Source: Bigelowiella natans CCMP2755 (Eukaryota; Cercozoa; Chlorarachniophyceae). Taken from it: a stretch of DNA of 64,000 bases. Made by a program: the position numbers and the translations under genes. The notes under the pieces are model-generated. The model ran no database searches. It was given only the letters and a program-made list of their open reading frames with translations, and had not been told where the DNA came from. The stretch spans positions 124,001-188,000 of the forward strand of contig ADNK01000002.1 of the NCBI GenBank assembly GCA_000320545.1. Reading direction: 5' to 3'. Positions 46,288 to 62,728 of the stretch are shown here, in pieces. Positions within the stretch are counted from its first letter, which is position 1, and every line of letters begins with the position of its first letter.

Positions 46288-46928
46288 AAATGATCCGCAT
46301 TAGATAAAATTATTTGAGCACGTCTAGATGTATTCTGATGTTAGTGATTTGTTCATCTCACTTAGACAAAAACCAAAAATGGATGAATGTCAATTCACTA
46401 CAGAATCATCTACATCAATGCAAGATACGCACATGCGCGCAAATTAGCTACTACTAGACTATTGCAATCTGCACACCGCGCTATGACGTGCGCATGCACG
46501 TGCGGCTTCAAATCAATATGTCATTCTGATTGTGTGGAAACTGACTTGAAGCCGCGCAGCATGATCTAGTGATGGCATGCATCGAATTCAATGTGGCATG
46601 GTTGGTGCATGCAAGTAATAAACAGATGGCATTGCCATTGTTTATTGTCGTGTCATGGAGAGCTGTGCATATTGCATGCGCAACACAACAGCTGGCACAC
46701 TGTTTTTCATTCCATTGCAGTCTGATCTAGCTGATATCGAACCATCACATGCCTGAGATGACATTCGATTTGGCTCAACATGCCACATGTCTGTGGTTTC
46801 GATGAAAAATTGCTGTGGAATGCTGATGCCCTGATGGCTAAAAAATGGCTAAAACTAGAGCATCTAATTGTAACACACCAGCGACGATCCAACAGATATA
46901 CCCCCGTAGAGATATGTTTTGTCATCGT
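46288..46928. other. tail-to-tail spacer with TGCA/CATG-rich DNA
   Basis: The spacer lies between the ends of the CobW gene (+) and ascorbate peroxidase (-). From 46420 to 46700 gcatgc, tgca and catgca words are frequent (gcgcatgcacgtgcggc, gatggcatgcatcg). No gene seen. Confidence 0.6.
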
Positions 46929-49252
46929 TTAATCTAGAGTGATTCCTTCCTTAGGACTGAACTTGGAGCCCAGCTGATGGAGTATGAAAGAAAGTAAGGA
47001 AAGAAAATTAATTGAAGAGAGATCCAAAGTCGGAGGAGGCTACGGTTCTCATCATGCAGAACATAGAAGTGACATCTGTAAACCTCAGAGAGCTTCTTGT
47101 GCACTTTGGCATAGTCGCTGAAGAAGAGATTCTTATCTTTCGCGTACATTGCAAAAAAAACCTGCCCGATTTAACGTTTGTTTTTCACAATGTTCAGACA
47201 ACGTATCATCAGAAGTTGCTCCCAAATTTGAGCTCCTCTACATCATTTGGGGGGAGGGAGGGAAATAAATGCAGATGACCTTAAAGCTCTCATCCTTGTG
47301 GAGAACCTGGTCTGTTGGCATCCAGAGCAAGTCCTATCCGCATATGAGAAATAGCATTTATCTTAGAACATAAGGACATCAAGTACGTAAGAAGATTCTC
47401 GGTGTCTATTTGAGCAGCTACCTTCGTGTCGTTTTGGCGATGGAAATATGAGTTATCAAACGTCAACCAGTTTGCAGTCCAAGACTTTCCTCCTTTTAAT
47501 TTAGAGGGTATGGTCGGTTAATTATGGAGAATTTGTGGGCACACACACACACACGCACACACACCAAAAGAGAGAGATAGAGAGAGAGGAGTAAGAGAAA
47601 AAATATCTTGAGTCGTGATCACCATAAAATTACCCGGCATCCCAACGCCTGTCGACTTATCAGCCCTAGCGCTAAATCAAGTAAAAAGTGGAATGGGAGG
47701 GGGGGGTAAACGCAGCAGTAAGACTCCTTTAACACTGGAAACGAGAAGCAGCAGTGTGGTTAAATTACTACAATACCGGTGCATCGGGCAAGTAAATTTG
47801 GTTGCTGTATCTTCACCGTAGCCATTTGGCACAACTCCACTGCGTTCCTTCAAACCAAAACATGTTTAGGCGGATGAGTCACTCGGGATATACGTGCGGA
47901 ATGGTGAAAAAGCAGTATCGAAACCTTAAAAGCACGGCCAATAGTATGCGCCCCAGAAAGGGCCACGATCTCCCTATAGAAGAGAAGAGAGCTTTGGATC
48001 CGGATGAGGCGACGGCGTAACATCATTCGTGCCATTACGTAGTGTAGTAATCATGCAAGTAATCAACATGCAATCCTCTCCCACCTGTCATTAAAGCCCA
48101 TACGGTAGAACACGTTTCTTAAGTGGCGGCCAGCGGATGGAGCTCCATCTCCAAACGGGGGGTAGGCGTCGGGAAGATTTCCCTCTTTCGGGCACTCCTC
48201 CTTGGTCACAGTGTCGACTCTTCCATATCTATTGCAGCACCATTTCATGAACGATTCATCCACGTACGCTACTTGCTTACTACCTCATCGGGATTTTGGG
48301 ACCTCCTGCGTGCTCGATAGCTGTGGCACTTCCCAACTATAAAGTAGGGGGATATTTCAAGAGTCCTTGCTTCAAGGAAAATTTTATCATCGGAATGATG
48401 TTATTAGGACAACAAACCTGAATCAAGTCAGCCCAGGATATGATGGGGTGCGCCTCCTTGATCTATAGTGTGTTGCAAGGCGTCAGTGAATCAATCTTTG
48501 TCGATGAAATTGTATCGAAAGAATAATTTGTATTTATCGGAACAAGTTACCACCTTTTTCAGATAATTTACCGCCTTGATCAAGCCAGCGTTCGCACCGT
48601 GTCCAAGTTCCATCTAATCAATGGGGGCGGAGGAGGAGGAGAGATTAAATTGAAGAGAACCGGCGTGTTGGGAGAGAAAAGATAATATATTGCTTCGGTT
48701 TTATAATTCCTATACATCAAAGCGGATGCTTCCGTTGGCTCCTCCGCACGCCGGCCAAGACTTCGTTTTCATGTCGTACGTCCCTGTTTTAAACAATACA
48801 CCTAAGGTTTGGTGGGAACAGAGCGTAGCGAATGTGGTACGGTACCAGAATCGTGCCACGCAAGGCGGACAAGGATAGGATTGCAATTCAGCTTCTGAAT
48901 CATCGCGAGAAGTTCTTTGCGAACCACAAGCAACTCTTTCCTGAAGTGATGCAAGTCTTAGAAGAAGGGTGCTATTTTCACCACAAATGGAAAAAAAGAA
49001 GAAAATAGTTACGCACCTATATTCATTCGTCGAAGCGCTAGACATGGAGACGAGGGAAGGTCGCAGGTGAGCCACCGTCTGCTGGAGCCGCCTGAAAGCA
49101 CGGGCACGGGTTGAATCCTCCATTTTGCTTAAAGCCCTCTGTCCTTTGAATAATGTAGAGACTTCATCTTCATCTGCATCTTTTGGTTCATAAAAAAACA
49201 CCCAAAATGACACTACGACAAGATCAAGATCATGTCGCAATCGAAGAATCAC
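46929..49252 (-). CDS. ascorbate peroxidase, class I haem peroxidase, at least 13 exons
   Basis: In-phase exons: 48956-48846, 48783-48716, 48613-48554, 48462-48418, 48336-48284, 48228-48085, 47973-47925, 47847-47777, one or two near 47740-47610, 47492-47422, 47333-47280, 47161-47084 and 46973-46929. Distal catalytic residues are in [13 protein letters not shown] (Arg, Trp, His), followed by [37 protein letters not shown] and [21 protein letters not shown], the last carrying the proximal haem His. The C-terminal part has [17 protein letters not shown] and [18 protein letters not shown]. The enzyme reduces hydrogen peroxide with ascorbate. An upstream frame from 49252 ([16 protein letters not shown], Met 49123 inside) probably supplies the N-terminus, perhaps a leader or anchor, but the join was not fixed. 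It is divergent from the light-harvesting gene. Confidence 0.92.
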
Positions 49253-49657
49253 CTATAAATTTGGACGATTAGCACCTGTCATTCTCCGGCCGGAAAATTT
49301 GCACCTAGCTGGAAGTGGCTGGTAGTTCTTCTTTTTTTAGGCAAAAAATGGCTTCCGGATTAGTTCTCCTAACATGTGAATGGTTGGATTTTGGACCAAG
49401 TTGGGACAGCATTTAAATGTCGCAAGGACAAAATATACACAATTGTCATCTTTCCGGAGGAACGGAAGGTTCTCCTTCCTTGGAGCTGTCGTGTAGGTTA
49501 TCGAAGAAATATGATCAATTTCCGTCCTACGCCAAGACGAAATGTGGCAAATCGTAATAAAATGTAGACGAGAATTTTCCAGCGTGTGTACCCATCCACA
49601 ACTTCTCTAAATCAATTCTCTGCCATAGGAAAACAGAGCACCTCAAAATCCAATCCA
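49253..49657. promoter_or_regulatory. head-to-head spacer between ascorbate peroxidase and light-harvesting genes
   Basis: About 400 bp. It contains the 10-bp palindrome tccggccgga near 49286 and an AT-rich stretch next to the plus-strand start. No TATA box could be assigned. A short open frame at 49376-49567 has no support. Confidence 0.35.
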
Positions 49658-50835
49658 ATGCACGGATCCATCTTCTTCGTCGTCTCTGCAGCTCTAACCT
49701 CTGCAGCTGCTACGGGCCAACAATCTTCTCTGGGGTACGGAGTCACTCGTCCAGGGTCGCACTTGAGAAAAAATTTCGGCCAGAGACCTTCCACGCTATC
49801 CCAAAGGCCACTGAGGAGTCTCGCAATTTCCAGAGCTGAGAAACCTGATGTAAAAAAATTCCAGGAGGACCTGGAGCAGAAATTCGTTGAAAAACGCGTC
49901 GAAATGCTCGAAGAGACGCAGAAAGACAAGGCAGATGCCGCTCCCATCGGTCTGGCAAGCTGAAGATAGTCTCATTCTCCTCGCTTTCAAAATATCAAGA
50001 ATTTTCTTTGTTTCAACACGCGATAGGTACGCAGGGAGGAACCGCACCGTTGGGCGAATTTTGGGATCCAGCCAGCTTTACCAGAGATGCCGATCCAAAT
50101 CAGGTGCGAAGGTATCGTGAGGCGGAGCTCACCCACGGGCGCGTTGCAATGCTTGGCGCTCTTGGATTCTTGGTTCAAGAGAAATTTTCTCCACTCTTTG
50201 GAGGAAACATCGATGGGCCTGCAGTCTACCACTTCCAGGAGATTTCCAAAATTGCACCCTCGTTCTGGTATCCTGTATTCCTTGCCATTGCAATCGCTGA
50301 AGTTGGAAGGGCCAAACTCGGCTGGGTACGACCACATCTATTCATCTTTCACCCTCCTTTCTCCTCTTTATATGCTGACTCTCTCCTATGTACCTGCCCT
50401 TACAGGAAGATCCCGTAAGTGGCTCACTATGGGGTCTAAAGCCTAGCTATGAGCCTGGAAATCTAGGCTTTGATCCTCTCGGCTTGTACCCTAAGGATGC
50501 CTCGTCTGCTGTCCAGATGAAAAATAAGGTAATAGTACGTGGAGGTATCGGTATCTGTCCCCATTTCTGATTTTCCTTCACCTGCTCCCTCCCTTTCAGG
50601 AGCTGAATAATGGGCGACTCGCAATGGTCAAATCTTTTGTAATGACGAATAAATGCCTATGTTCTCCGGCACAACTTAAGTTTCATGCTGGATAGATAGC
50701 GATTAACAATTTGAGAAAACAAGTTCTCGTGTTCTCAGTTGTTTTATCCCTCACCCATAAATATGACAATCCCAGATCGCATTGGCTGGATTTATTGCAC
50801 AGGAACTCGTCACTGGGGAAGAGCTGCTCAACTAG
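49658..50835 (+). CDS. light-harvesting chlorophyll a/c-binding-type protein
   Basis: Five exons, 49658-49949, 50027-50325, 50406-50528, 50600-50626 and 50776-50835, join in phase for 266 residues. The N-terminus (MHGSIFFVVSAALTSAAATG) is a signal peptide followed by a basic, Ser-rich region, as expected for import through extra plastid membranes. Helix 1 has the pigment-binding motif REAELTHGRVAMLGALGF, the middle helix is FWYPVFLAIAIAEVGRAKLG, then YEPGNLGFDPLGLYP and helix 3 KELNNGRLAMIALAGF. The motifs place it in the FCP/LHC family of red-lineage plastids; the subgroup (Lhcf, Lhcr or Lhcx) cannot be fixed by eye. Helix 3 is split between a 27-nt exon and the last exon. The mature N-terminal extension (KFQEDLEQKFVEKRVEMLEE) is long and charged, which is unusual. 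Confidence 0.95.
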
Positions 50836-50928
50836 GAAAAACACATAATGCATTATCAGTCCGGGCTGCAGAGTAAAGCGCATACATAGTTACGTTGGCA
50901 TGACATCGCAGAGCCGCGTGGTACACGT

Positions 50929-50964
<36 letters not shown>

Positions 50965-51392
50965 CTAAAATGCTATGGACACGTATGCATATAACATGCA
51001 TGTATTACGTACATTGTACATGTACACGGTCTGTGCGTGTCTGTGAAATCAAGTGCATGCCTAGATCATGCACGCTTGCACCCGCATGCAGCGAGCATCA
51101 TATGACACGTTGATTCTCGTGCATGCATGCAACTGCGCCCACACATGCGCACATGTGATTGCGAGTTCAGTTGCATTGAACTAAATGCATGCATGGTTGA
51201 GCATAGATGTCATCCTAGCCTCGCTGCTAGCTCGCTACGGGATGTGCAATGCGCTGCTGACCAGCTTGCTCTCATTATTCGCAAAGTCTTTGCATGTTTT
51301 TTGCAACTCATGCACGCATCGCATGCTGTCAGCGTCACTCGTGCATTTCACAGGTGCACAATAACGATTGAACATTGACAGCAGCTTCGTGG
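50836..51392. other. tail-to-tail spacer with TGCA/CATG-rich DNA and a (CA)n tract
   Basis: The spacer lies between the ends of the light-harvesting gene (+) and the TANGO6-like gene (-). (CA)n spans 50930-50961. From 50985 to 51360 catgca and tgca words dominate (gtgcatgcatgcaactgc near 51118, aaatgcatgcatgg near 51184). No gene seen. Confidence 0.65.
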
Positions 51393-55912
<4,520 letters not shown>

Positions 55913-56225
55913 GAGGCCAAGATGATCGTCCCTTCCTCGTCCGTCTGTCCGTCCGTGCTTCTGTCCCGATAATGTCGTCGTCGTTGTCGTCCTTAATGAT
56001 CAATTCGTAAGTTGGTCGTAATCCCGGTAGGCTGGCTTAATAATACCGGGATTACGACCAAAGAAACTTGTCGCAAGTTCCATTCACAAAAACAAAAAAC
56101 AAAAGCAAAACAAATTCTCCGAAACGCTCGCAACGTTACCATTCAGTTACCGCCCTAGATCTAATCTAACACACGAGACAAACAGCATCTTGTGGTGTAG
56201 TGTGGTGGGAGAGGCAGCATCCAAG
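55913..56225. promoter_or_regulatory. head-to-head spacer of 313 bp containing a long inverted repeat
   Basis: It separates the starts of the TANGO6-like (-) and FYVE/coiled-coil (+) genes. A hairpin-forming inverted repeat occupies 56011-56060. A short direct repeat gtccgtctgtccgtccgt lies near 55938-55956. Confidence 0.4.
56011..56060. repeat. 18-bp perfect inverted repeat with 14-nt loop
   Basis: Arms ttggtcgtaatcccggta (56011-56028) and its exact complement (56043-56060) flank ggctggcttaataa. The position, midway between two divergent start codons, suggests a regulatory hairpin, a dyad binding site or the remnant of a small transposon. Confidence 0.95.
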
Positions 56226-57918
56226 ATGAGCCTGGCGGTGAAAAGCATTGAGATGGGGCTGATTGCTAAGATACGGGGGGGATGCAAAATTGATTGCGGA
56301 ATTTGGGGAGCCACGGAAGGCCTCCAGGGTGTCCAAAAGGCAAAGTGGGTTCCAGACTCCAAAGCTTGTATTTGCATGGAGGAGGGCTGCAACCAAGTAT
56401 TTTCCATAGTCTATCGTCGACATCACTGTCGTACGTGTGGAAAAGTGATTTGCGATAATTGCTCAGGTAAGTTTTTTCATTGAGAACTCAACATGTCATA
56501 ACATAGAGAATATGAGCATTGGCATACTCTTCTAGACATTTTTCGTGCCGCCTTGTGATAGCACAAACTTTTACTTATCATTGCATAAAGTCTTTCTAAG
56601 GTTTTAAGGTAATCCACATCGCCATATACGTAGGTTGGAGAATGAAGGTGACTCTTTTCTCTGAGCTGCAACGGGTGTGCAACACTTGCGCAATGGATTG
56701 GATACAGCGTGCCAGCAAGAGCATTCTGAGTAAATCGACAACCGAAAAAACTCCAGCGCTGCAAAATGCAGCATTACAACAGTGTGAATCAAAACGTGGA
56801 GAAACACAAATGAATGACGATGAGCGCCAAACGAATAACGATGAGCGCGGGCAATTAAGTCAGGAATTAGAGAAAACAGGCATGGAATTGGAGGCCGAGC
56901 GAAAGAGGAACCTGGATGCAACAATGCGACTTAAGGCGGAAAAAAATAGCTTAGAAAAGGATTGCAAGAAGCTTATGATTCGTTTGAACAATCTGAATAG
57001 GTCACTGGCTGACGAAGAGACAAAAACGGAAAAATTAGAGAATGATTTGTTAAGGTTGAAGGAAGAGCTTCAAATACAGAAAGAGGAAAGGGAACAAGCG
57101 GAAACCAAACTGAATATCCAAAATGAAAACTTGAGAAACGAATGCACAAGACTGGAGAAAGACATAGTCTCTGAGAAAGAGAAAAGTAGGGCTAAGTATG
57201 CAAAGCTGGAAATCGACCTAGCTGCTGAGAAGGAGAGGTGCAGGGAAGCACTTGTAGTCGAGAAGGAAAAAAATCATAAGAATGCTAGAAAAATCCATGA
57301 ATTGGAACAAACACTGCTACGTAGCAAAGAGGAAATGGGAAATGTGCATGATCAACAAACAGCTCTAGAAGTGAAAGACAGAGAAAATATACTTAAGATT
57401 CAGGAATTGAAGGATCAGCTGCAGAAGTACAGACAACAATTAGCACGGTAGTCGTCCCAAGCATTTTGACTAGAGCTTAAAATAGTATACAATCATACCC
57501 AGTCAGGTTTATGTCCCTTATTATACTGTATATAACTCTCTCCCATGTATAGGAACCCTGATAAAAGCACCCGAATTGGAAGGAGGTTGTCAAGACCAAA
57601 CTCAGGCAGTTTCCTCGTCCATGTAAGCGACAAAGTTAAGTCACCTAGCAAGAATCAAGCTGCCAATGGAACGACACCTAAAAGAGATTTAGCAGCAGAT
57701 AAGTCAAAGAACACTGAAGATATTTTAGGAGTGACCCCGACAGGGTAAGTTTCATATATCCATGGCAGTTTCTGAGAGAAAACAGTATCTAATTTTTAAA
57801 GTATAACTACTAAGAGCTTCTTGTACGCAGGACACCAAGAATCAGTAGGAGGAATAGTAGGAGTAGTATGTTCTCTGTTCACAGCCGAAAGTCGCTGACA
57901 AACCCAACCATGTCTTAA
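56226..57918 (+). CDS. FYVE zinc finger + coiled-coil protein
   Basis: Four exons, 56226-56466, 56634-57447, 57553-57744 and 57831-57918, join in phase for 444 residues. The FYVE finger at about 45-110 has WVPD, EEGCNQVF, YRRHHCRTCG, CDNCSG and RVCNTC, so all eight zinc ligands and the PI3P-binding basic patch are present. A Gln/Asp-rich linker leads into about 220 residues of heptad-rich coiled coil (LEKDCKKLMIRLNNLNRSL, LEKDIVSEKEKSRAKYAKLE). The tail is basic and Ser-rich (RISRRNSRSSMFSVHSRKS). The layout resembles early-endosome tethers of the EEA1 kind in miniature; a tethering or scaffolding role on PI3P membranes is inference. It is the second FYVE protein in the window. Confidence 0.9.
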
Positions 57919-59160
57919 GAGGTTCTTCAGTGCTCAGCTCATAGGGAAAAAGTTACATCGTAGAGATCTAGAATTTTAAGTTAATCATCATGATAGGCCA
58001 CACCCTAGCACCTAATGATGAATGCGATGCATGTGCCATGTGCCATCGGCATCACAAAATGCTTAGCTTGCTTGTTGGCTACCGCTATTAGCTTGCGGTC
58101 GTGGTGGAAGCGCACGCCGCACTACGATGTTATTGATGCAAATGATTCGCCTCACGGCCACCACAGCCAGGCCCTGGCGTGATCAGGATGTCCGAAATTG
58201 CAAATGCGAGCTCGCAGGCGACTAGCAAGCGCAGCACAGCGCGTGCATGTGACCACAAACACATGACAAGTGGGTTGCGGGCTGCAAAAATCCACATTTT
58301 CGACAAAACGTGGTCAAAACATGTTTTTTTGAGGTTTTGACGCACATTGAAAGGACGAAATTCGTACCAATGTTGAACAAATGTGGAAACAAAACCGACA
58401 GGTGTCATCACAAAAAAATGAAGCGCAATTCGTTCAGTGCTCAACTGTGGAATGTGCAACGTGAAGGTCCCACATGCAACCGACATCGCACTCAGACACA
58501 ATGTGCATGTGAAAAAATCGAAACGCATGCGCGCGCAAAATGGATTTTGCAACGAAAATCCAGGGTCACAGATCACGCCGCCAGGCCCTGGCTGTGGTGG
58601 CCGTGCCTCCCGTCATGGTTGCTAGCTAGCTAGCTGGCGCACTGTGTCGTCAGCAGCTAGAAACAGCCATGACACTGATGATGCGTGAGAACTGAAGAAA
58701 TTGTGTCGCTTGTCAGCTGCGATGCGTCAGCTATGCCTGCCTACGCTAGCTAATGCTAGCACATCATCGCTAGATCGTAGCAGTTGGCTGCGCATGTGAG
58801 CATGCAATGTGATCGCATGATGCAATCTATCAAGCTATGTAGCATTGTGCATGCTCGAACATGAGCAGAAGCACAGTATCGCATCATTAATTTAAGCAAA
58901 GAGATCAGAGATTTACGCCTGTCATTTTCATCTGCTTTTGAATGGCGTCGTGCTAAAGCTGAAAATATCTCCAATCAAATTGAAATTTATACGATGATTT
59001 ACATCATTGCAACCATCCATTGCTGTCTAGCTAGCTGCAATGCAGTGCACACAAAATCATTTCTATCCATCCAGTCTTGCATGTTCTGTTCACATTGCTC
59101 ATTCCTGTAAACTGATGATCTGGAACTGGATTGCTTATTATGTCTACTATTGCCTTATAT
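57919..59160. other. tail-to-tail spacer with CTAG/TGCA-rich island
   Basis: The spacer lies between the ends of the FYVE/coiled-coil gene (+) and the PB1/UBA gene (-). From 58010 to 59060 it is rich in gctagc, tgca, catg and gcgc words (gctagctagctagctggc at 58621-58638). Two copies of a sequence like gccaggccctggc occur at about 58166 and 58580, the second inverted relative to its surroundings. No gene is supported. Confidence 0.65.
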
Positions 59161-61012
59161 CTAATTTCGTAACAACTTTAACACCTCATCAACATTCCCA
59201 TTCACCGCTTCTAATGAATGCCTTAAGAATTGTTCATTCTTGTACCCCATGTCTTTTAATTTCCTCAGCTCAGTATCGTAGCGGAAAGGAGTTTGCTGTT
59301 GTTGCTGCTGCTGCTGCCATATCTGTCCTGATGGATTCTTTACATGAGGATGATAGTACGGAGAGGAATTGCCTGTTGAATTGTAACCCGTGCTTGGATG
59401 ACCAGCCTGCTGCATTCCATAGTTCCCGTAAGGAAAGCACTGTAGACCAGGAGTACCTCGTGGGATAGGACGGAGCGAGGCAACCTTTTTGCGCCGCGAT
59501 TGATGGTTACGTGGGGAGGGACCGTGAGAATAAGGGTGAGATTGGTGGTGGCAACGGTGATGATGATGATTGTGATGACTACGGGGGTGGCGTTGATGGT
59601 GCATAGCATGATGCTGCTGATGGTGGTGATGATGTGCATTTAATGGAGAGTTCTCATAATTGCCACAAACTTGGGGCGGTGCTTGATGTTTGGCTGTGCC
59701 AGATCCACAATCATCCACAGGCAGGGAATATTTCTGATCGCGGCCGCTGTGACGTTTTTCCATCCTTGCCAAGGGACAAGAGCCTTTAAAAACCTCTTTC
59801 CCAGTCGAACGTAAGGTGCATATAATCTTACGGAATAGAGGCAATCCAGACATTTTCACCGGGCCAGTGAAGAGGTCATGAAGCTTGGGGACGAGCTCAA
59901 GCATATACATGCCGAGGCAAATTTGCGGTGGAAAAATTTCAGTGAATTTGCGCAGGTGTGGCATGGCCATCTTGATCATATAATGCTCACGGAGAACCTC
60001 TTGGGATTTAATCGCGACTTCAAGACTTGTTTGAAAGCCTGATGCCAAAGTGAATGAGGATCCAGTCTGTTATACTTAATGTTGCCAATTAAATTACCTT
60101 TCCCGTCAAGCATGTTCGAAATAAATTCAGGAACAGCTCCTTGTATAGCGCTCACTACTTTCTCGTCAGAAAAGAATTCACAAACGGATTCCTGGAGTCA
60201 TGAGGAAAATTAAAAACTCCATCATATCGAAAGCAAATTCCTGGATACCTTCACTAAATTCTTCAAGATTTCTTTGTCACACTGCCCCTCGTGCTTCATG
60301 GAGGATTGTGATGAGTGGACTCTGTGGGCCCTTTTTTTCATATGTTTGCGAGCTCCTGGTTTCGTTTTCTCTTCGCATTCCACACCTACGGTGGCCGAAC
60401 GACTCTCCGGGCTACTGGGAGAAGGTTGTAATATTCCAGAACTAATCGTCCGCTTAGGGTTCTGTAAGTCTTTGAGGAAAAGTTTCAGAGTCCGCCTGAT
60501 TCAAAATCGGAATCAAATTTCTCACAGCCTGCTCAAGCTCAAACTTCCCATACAATCACCAAATCATGCATTTGAACGTCTGGGTACAGTACATAGAAGG
60601 TGTAGTTCACACTTACAATTAAATATCAGTTACCCTTCAGTCTCCATAACATCGAAGGCTTCTCTAAGTTCTCTATCTGAAGAAATATCGACGAGATCAT
60701 CTTCATCGTCCCTATACTGTACCACAATACCATCTGGATCGACATCAAACCTGGATGATAATACGTCATAAGGAAACTGCCCATGGGAAAGATTTAGCAA
60801 CAGCACTCACGTTGTACGGACTAAGGCCAAGAATTCTGAAAAAGTCTTCGCACTCAATAAGGTGACTGGAAATCGTCTCATATCTTCCCCGTATGCCTAA
60901 GAAGCACCATTTTTTATTTTAGGGACGAAAATGAGAAATGGAAATGATTGAGAGGTACCATCTTGAAGAAGCGTTTTTTCCTTGGTTTCTGCGTGTGATT
61001 GTCATTCGCCAT
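59161..61012 (-). CDS. PB1 + UBA domain protein with His-rich and poly-Gln regions
   Basis: Exons include 61012-60959 (MANDNHTQKPRKKRFFKM), one starting near 60898 (AYGEDMRRFPVTLLSAK), one from 60776 (FPYDVLSSRFDVDPDG, YRDDEDDLVDISSDRELREA), 60461-60249, 60191-60098 and 60038-59161. The first part is a PB1 domain: a basic YGxDxRRF strand and an OPCA-like acidic motif, meaning both faces for PB1-PB1 pairing may be present. The C-terminus is a UBA domain (LRKLKDMGYKNEQFLRHSLE), which binds ubiquitin. Between them lie a long helical region, a His-rich stretch (about residues rich in HHxxH near 59640-59510) and a poly-Gln run. PB1 plus UBA is the frame of p62/NBR1-type autophagy receptors, but no ZZ finger was seen. 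A tiny 18-nt exon at 60543-60526 is possible. Joins in the PB1 region are tentative. Confidence 0.75.
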
Positions 61013-62031
61013 GGATTCAGGTAGTGTAACTCGTCGCCACTCGCCGGACAACCGAGCGCTAGGTTCTTTCTTGCCTCAATTCTCTACGTGTCGTATTCTT
61101 GAGAATTCACTCTAAATAGATAACTTTCCCAGATCTTGCCTCAATTTCCTCAAGATAGATCCAATTATCGGAATCCCAAAACTAAAAGGATATCGAAATT
61201 CCCTCGCGGACGATCGGGGGGCGGGGGGCGGGGGGCGTGGGGCGTAGCTTGGGTTCCTGTAGTCCTACGTTGTAGCCTATTCTTCAACTTTTCTTTGTTA
61301 AGATATATTTGAGAGTATATCCAATATGAATTTTTCTTACATTTTCTCCTCATTCATTGTCTCAGTATAACAACGATGTTATTTTCTAATTTTTTTAGGC
61401 AGTACCTGGTATGAAATGCACCAACCTGGTAACTTGTAGTCGAAGTGCATCCTTAAAGCTTAAAATGTCAAGGTCGTTTTGCTCAAAAACCCAGGAGGTT
61501 TTTGAGCTGTTCTTCTTCTCACCCGGAAGCAGAATTATGTGGCAGGATGATGAATTCATCACGAAGAATGGTGGTAGCTAGAATTAAAGCCTGGAATTTT
61601 AGAGATGATTGTGTCAACAAGAATTAGAAATATGAAAAATGAAAGCCGTACTTTCTTTCAAAACGATGAGGAGCTCCGTGTTGTATCTGAGTTAAAAGGA
61701 ATGAGATGTGAATTGGGTTCCGTCCAGGCATAACAAAATATGATCTGTTTTCCACATACGACATGAGAGCCTTCTACATTTCCTATTCAAACGCGTCATG
61801 AATGGTGCTCGTATTTTTCTATTTTGGTGATTTTGCATGGAAAATTGCCTGAACCATGTTCTTGGAGCACTGTCCTGATGGCTTCATTGGAAAATAATGA
61901 GAAGTTCATACGAGAAATATCGTAGAAAACCAATCAGCCTTATGTTGCATCCTGGTAGGATATTCGCCTGTATTTCTGTATGAAAGCACAACAACGTGCA
62001 AGTCGTAGTAAAAAAATAACATTTACATTAA
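61013..62031. promoter_or_regulatory. head-to-head spacer between PB1/UBA and EEP genes, with a hairpin
   Basis: About 1 kb, AT-rich, without CTAG-type sequence. A GC-rich gggggcgggg run sits at 61215-61243. An inverted repeat with 11-bp arms and a 5-nt loop (gctcaaaaacc ... ggtttttgagc) spans 61481-61507. No gene is supported. Confidence 0.45.
61481..61507. repeat. 11-bp inverted repeat (hairpin) in a divergent spacer
   Basis: gctcaaaaacc, loop cagga, ggtttttgagc. It is perfect over 11 bp. The T-run on one strand makes it resemble a terminator hairpin, but it lies between two gene starts in a eukaryote. Confidence 0.9.
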
Positions 62032-62688
62032 ATGGCGCTCTACGCCGGAATCAACTTGCGGCTGGTTCTTGCATTTTTCCTCGTGTCCTGCTGGTGAGCT
62101 ATGTTCATTCTTCGAGCGCTCCTGTGTAGATTGACTGATTGAAGTGCATCGCATTAGTGTTGTACTGGAAGAATTCCATTATAAAGCGTTATCAACAGCG
62201 CTGGTGTTGGCAACAACCGAGTCTCCACATACCCCACAACAACGACGACTGGCCGCAGGCAGAAGGCTTCAAAAAATGCGTACGTTGGACTGCTAAGATC
62301 AATGAACAGTCCAATCATATTACTTATCGGTGGTGGTGTTCTTCTGGCTCGCCCTACATACATACATACTACTTAGGCCGTGCTTTAACATTAAGACGAG
62401 GTGTAACATCGAACCTAAACCGAATCCGTGGAGGTAGCTGCATCGCACCATCCTCCTCACTGAGCGGCGGCTGTTTTAGTGGGCGCAGATACTTACATCG
62501 CACTTCTTCCGCTCTGAAGGCTGCCGAGGCAGGCGATTCTATGACTGGAACCATTGATGTAGGGCCACCCCACAAACGAATATGTTTGACCCACACAAAG
62601 CAGCTACGTATGTTTTTACATTGAAATGCAGATCGAACTTCATTCCAAAGTTTTTAGCCCTCTCCAGAGAATATGTATATTCTGTTGA

Positions 62689-62728
<40 letters not shown>

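Noticed and set aside
49376-49567. 63-residue plus-strand frame between ascorbate peroxidase and light-harvesting genes
   Set aside because: No homologous motif, no splice partner, and it lies in the presumed promoter interval.
60274-60771. Plus-strand open frame of 165 residues, Ser-rich at its end
   Set aside because: Antisense to the PB1/UBA exons, whose minus-strand reading shows PB1 motifs and phase-compatible splice sites.
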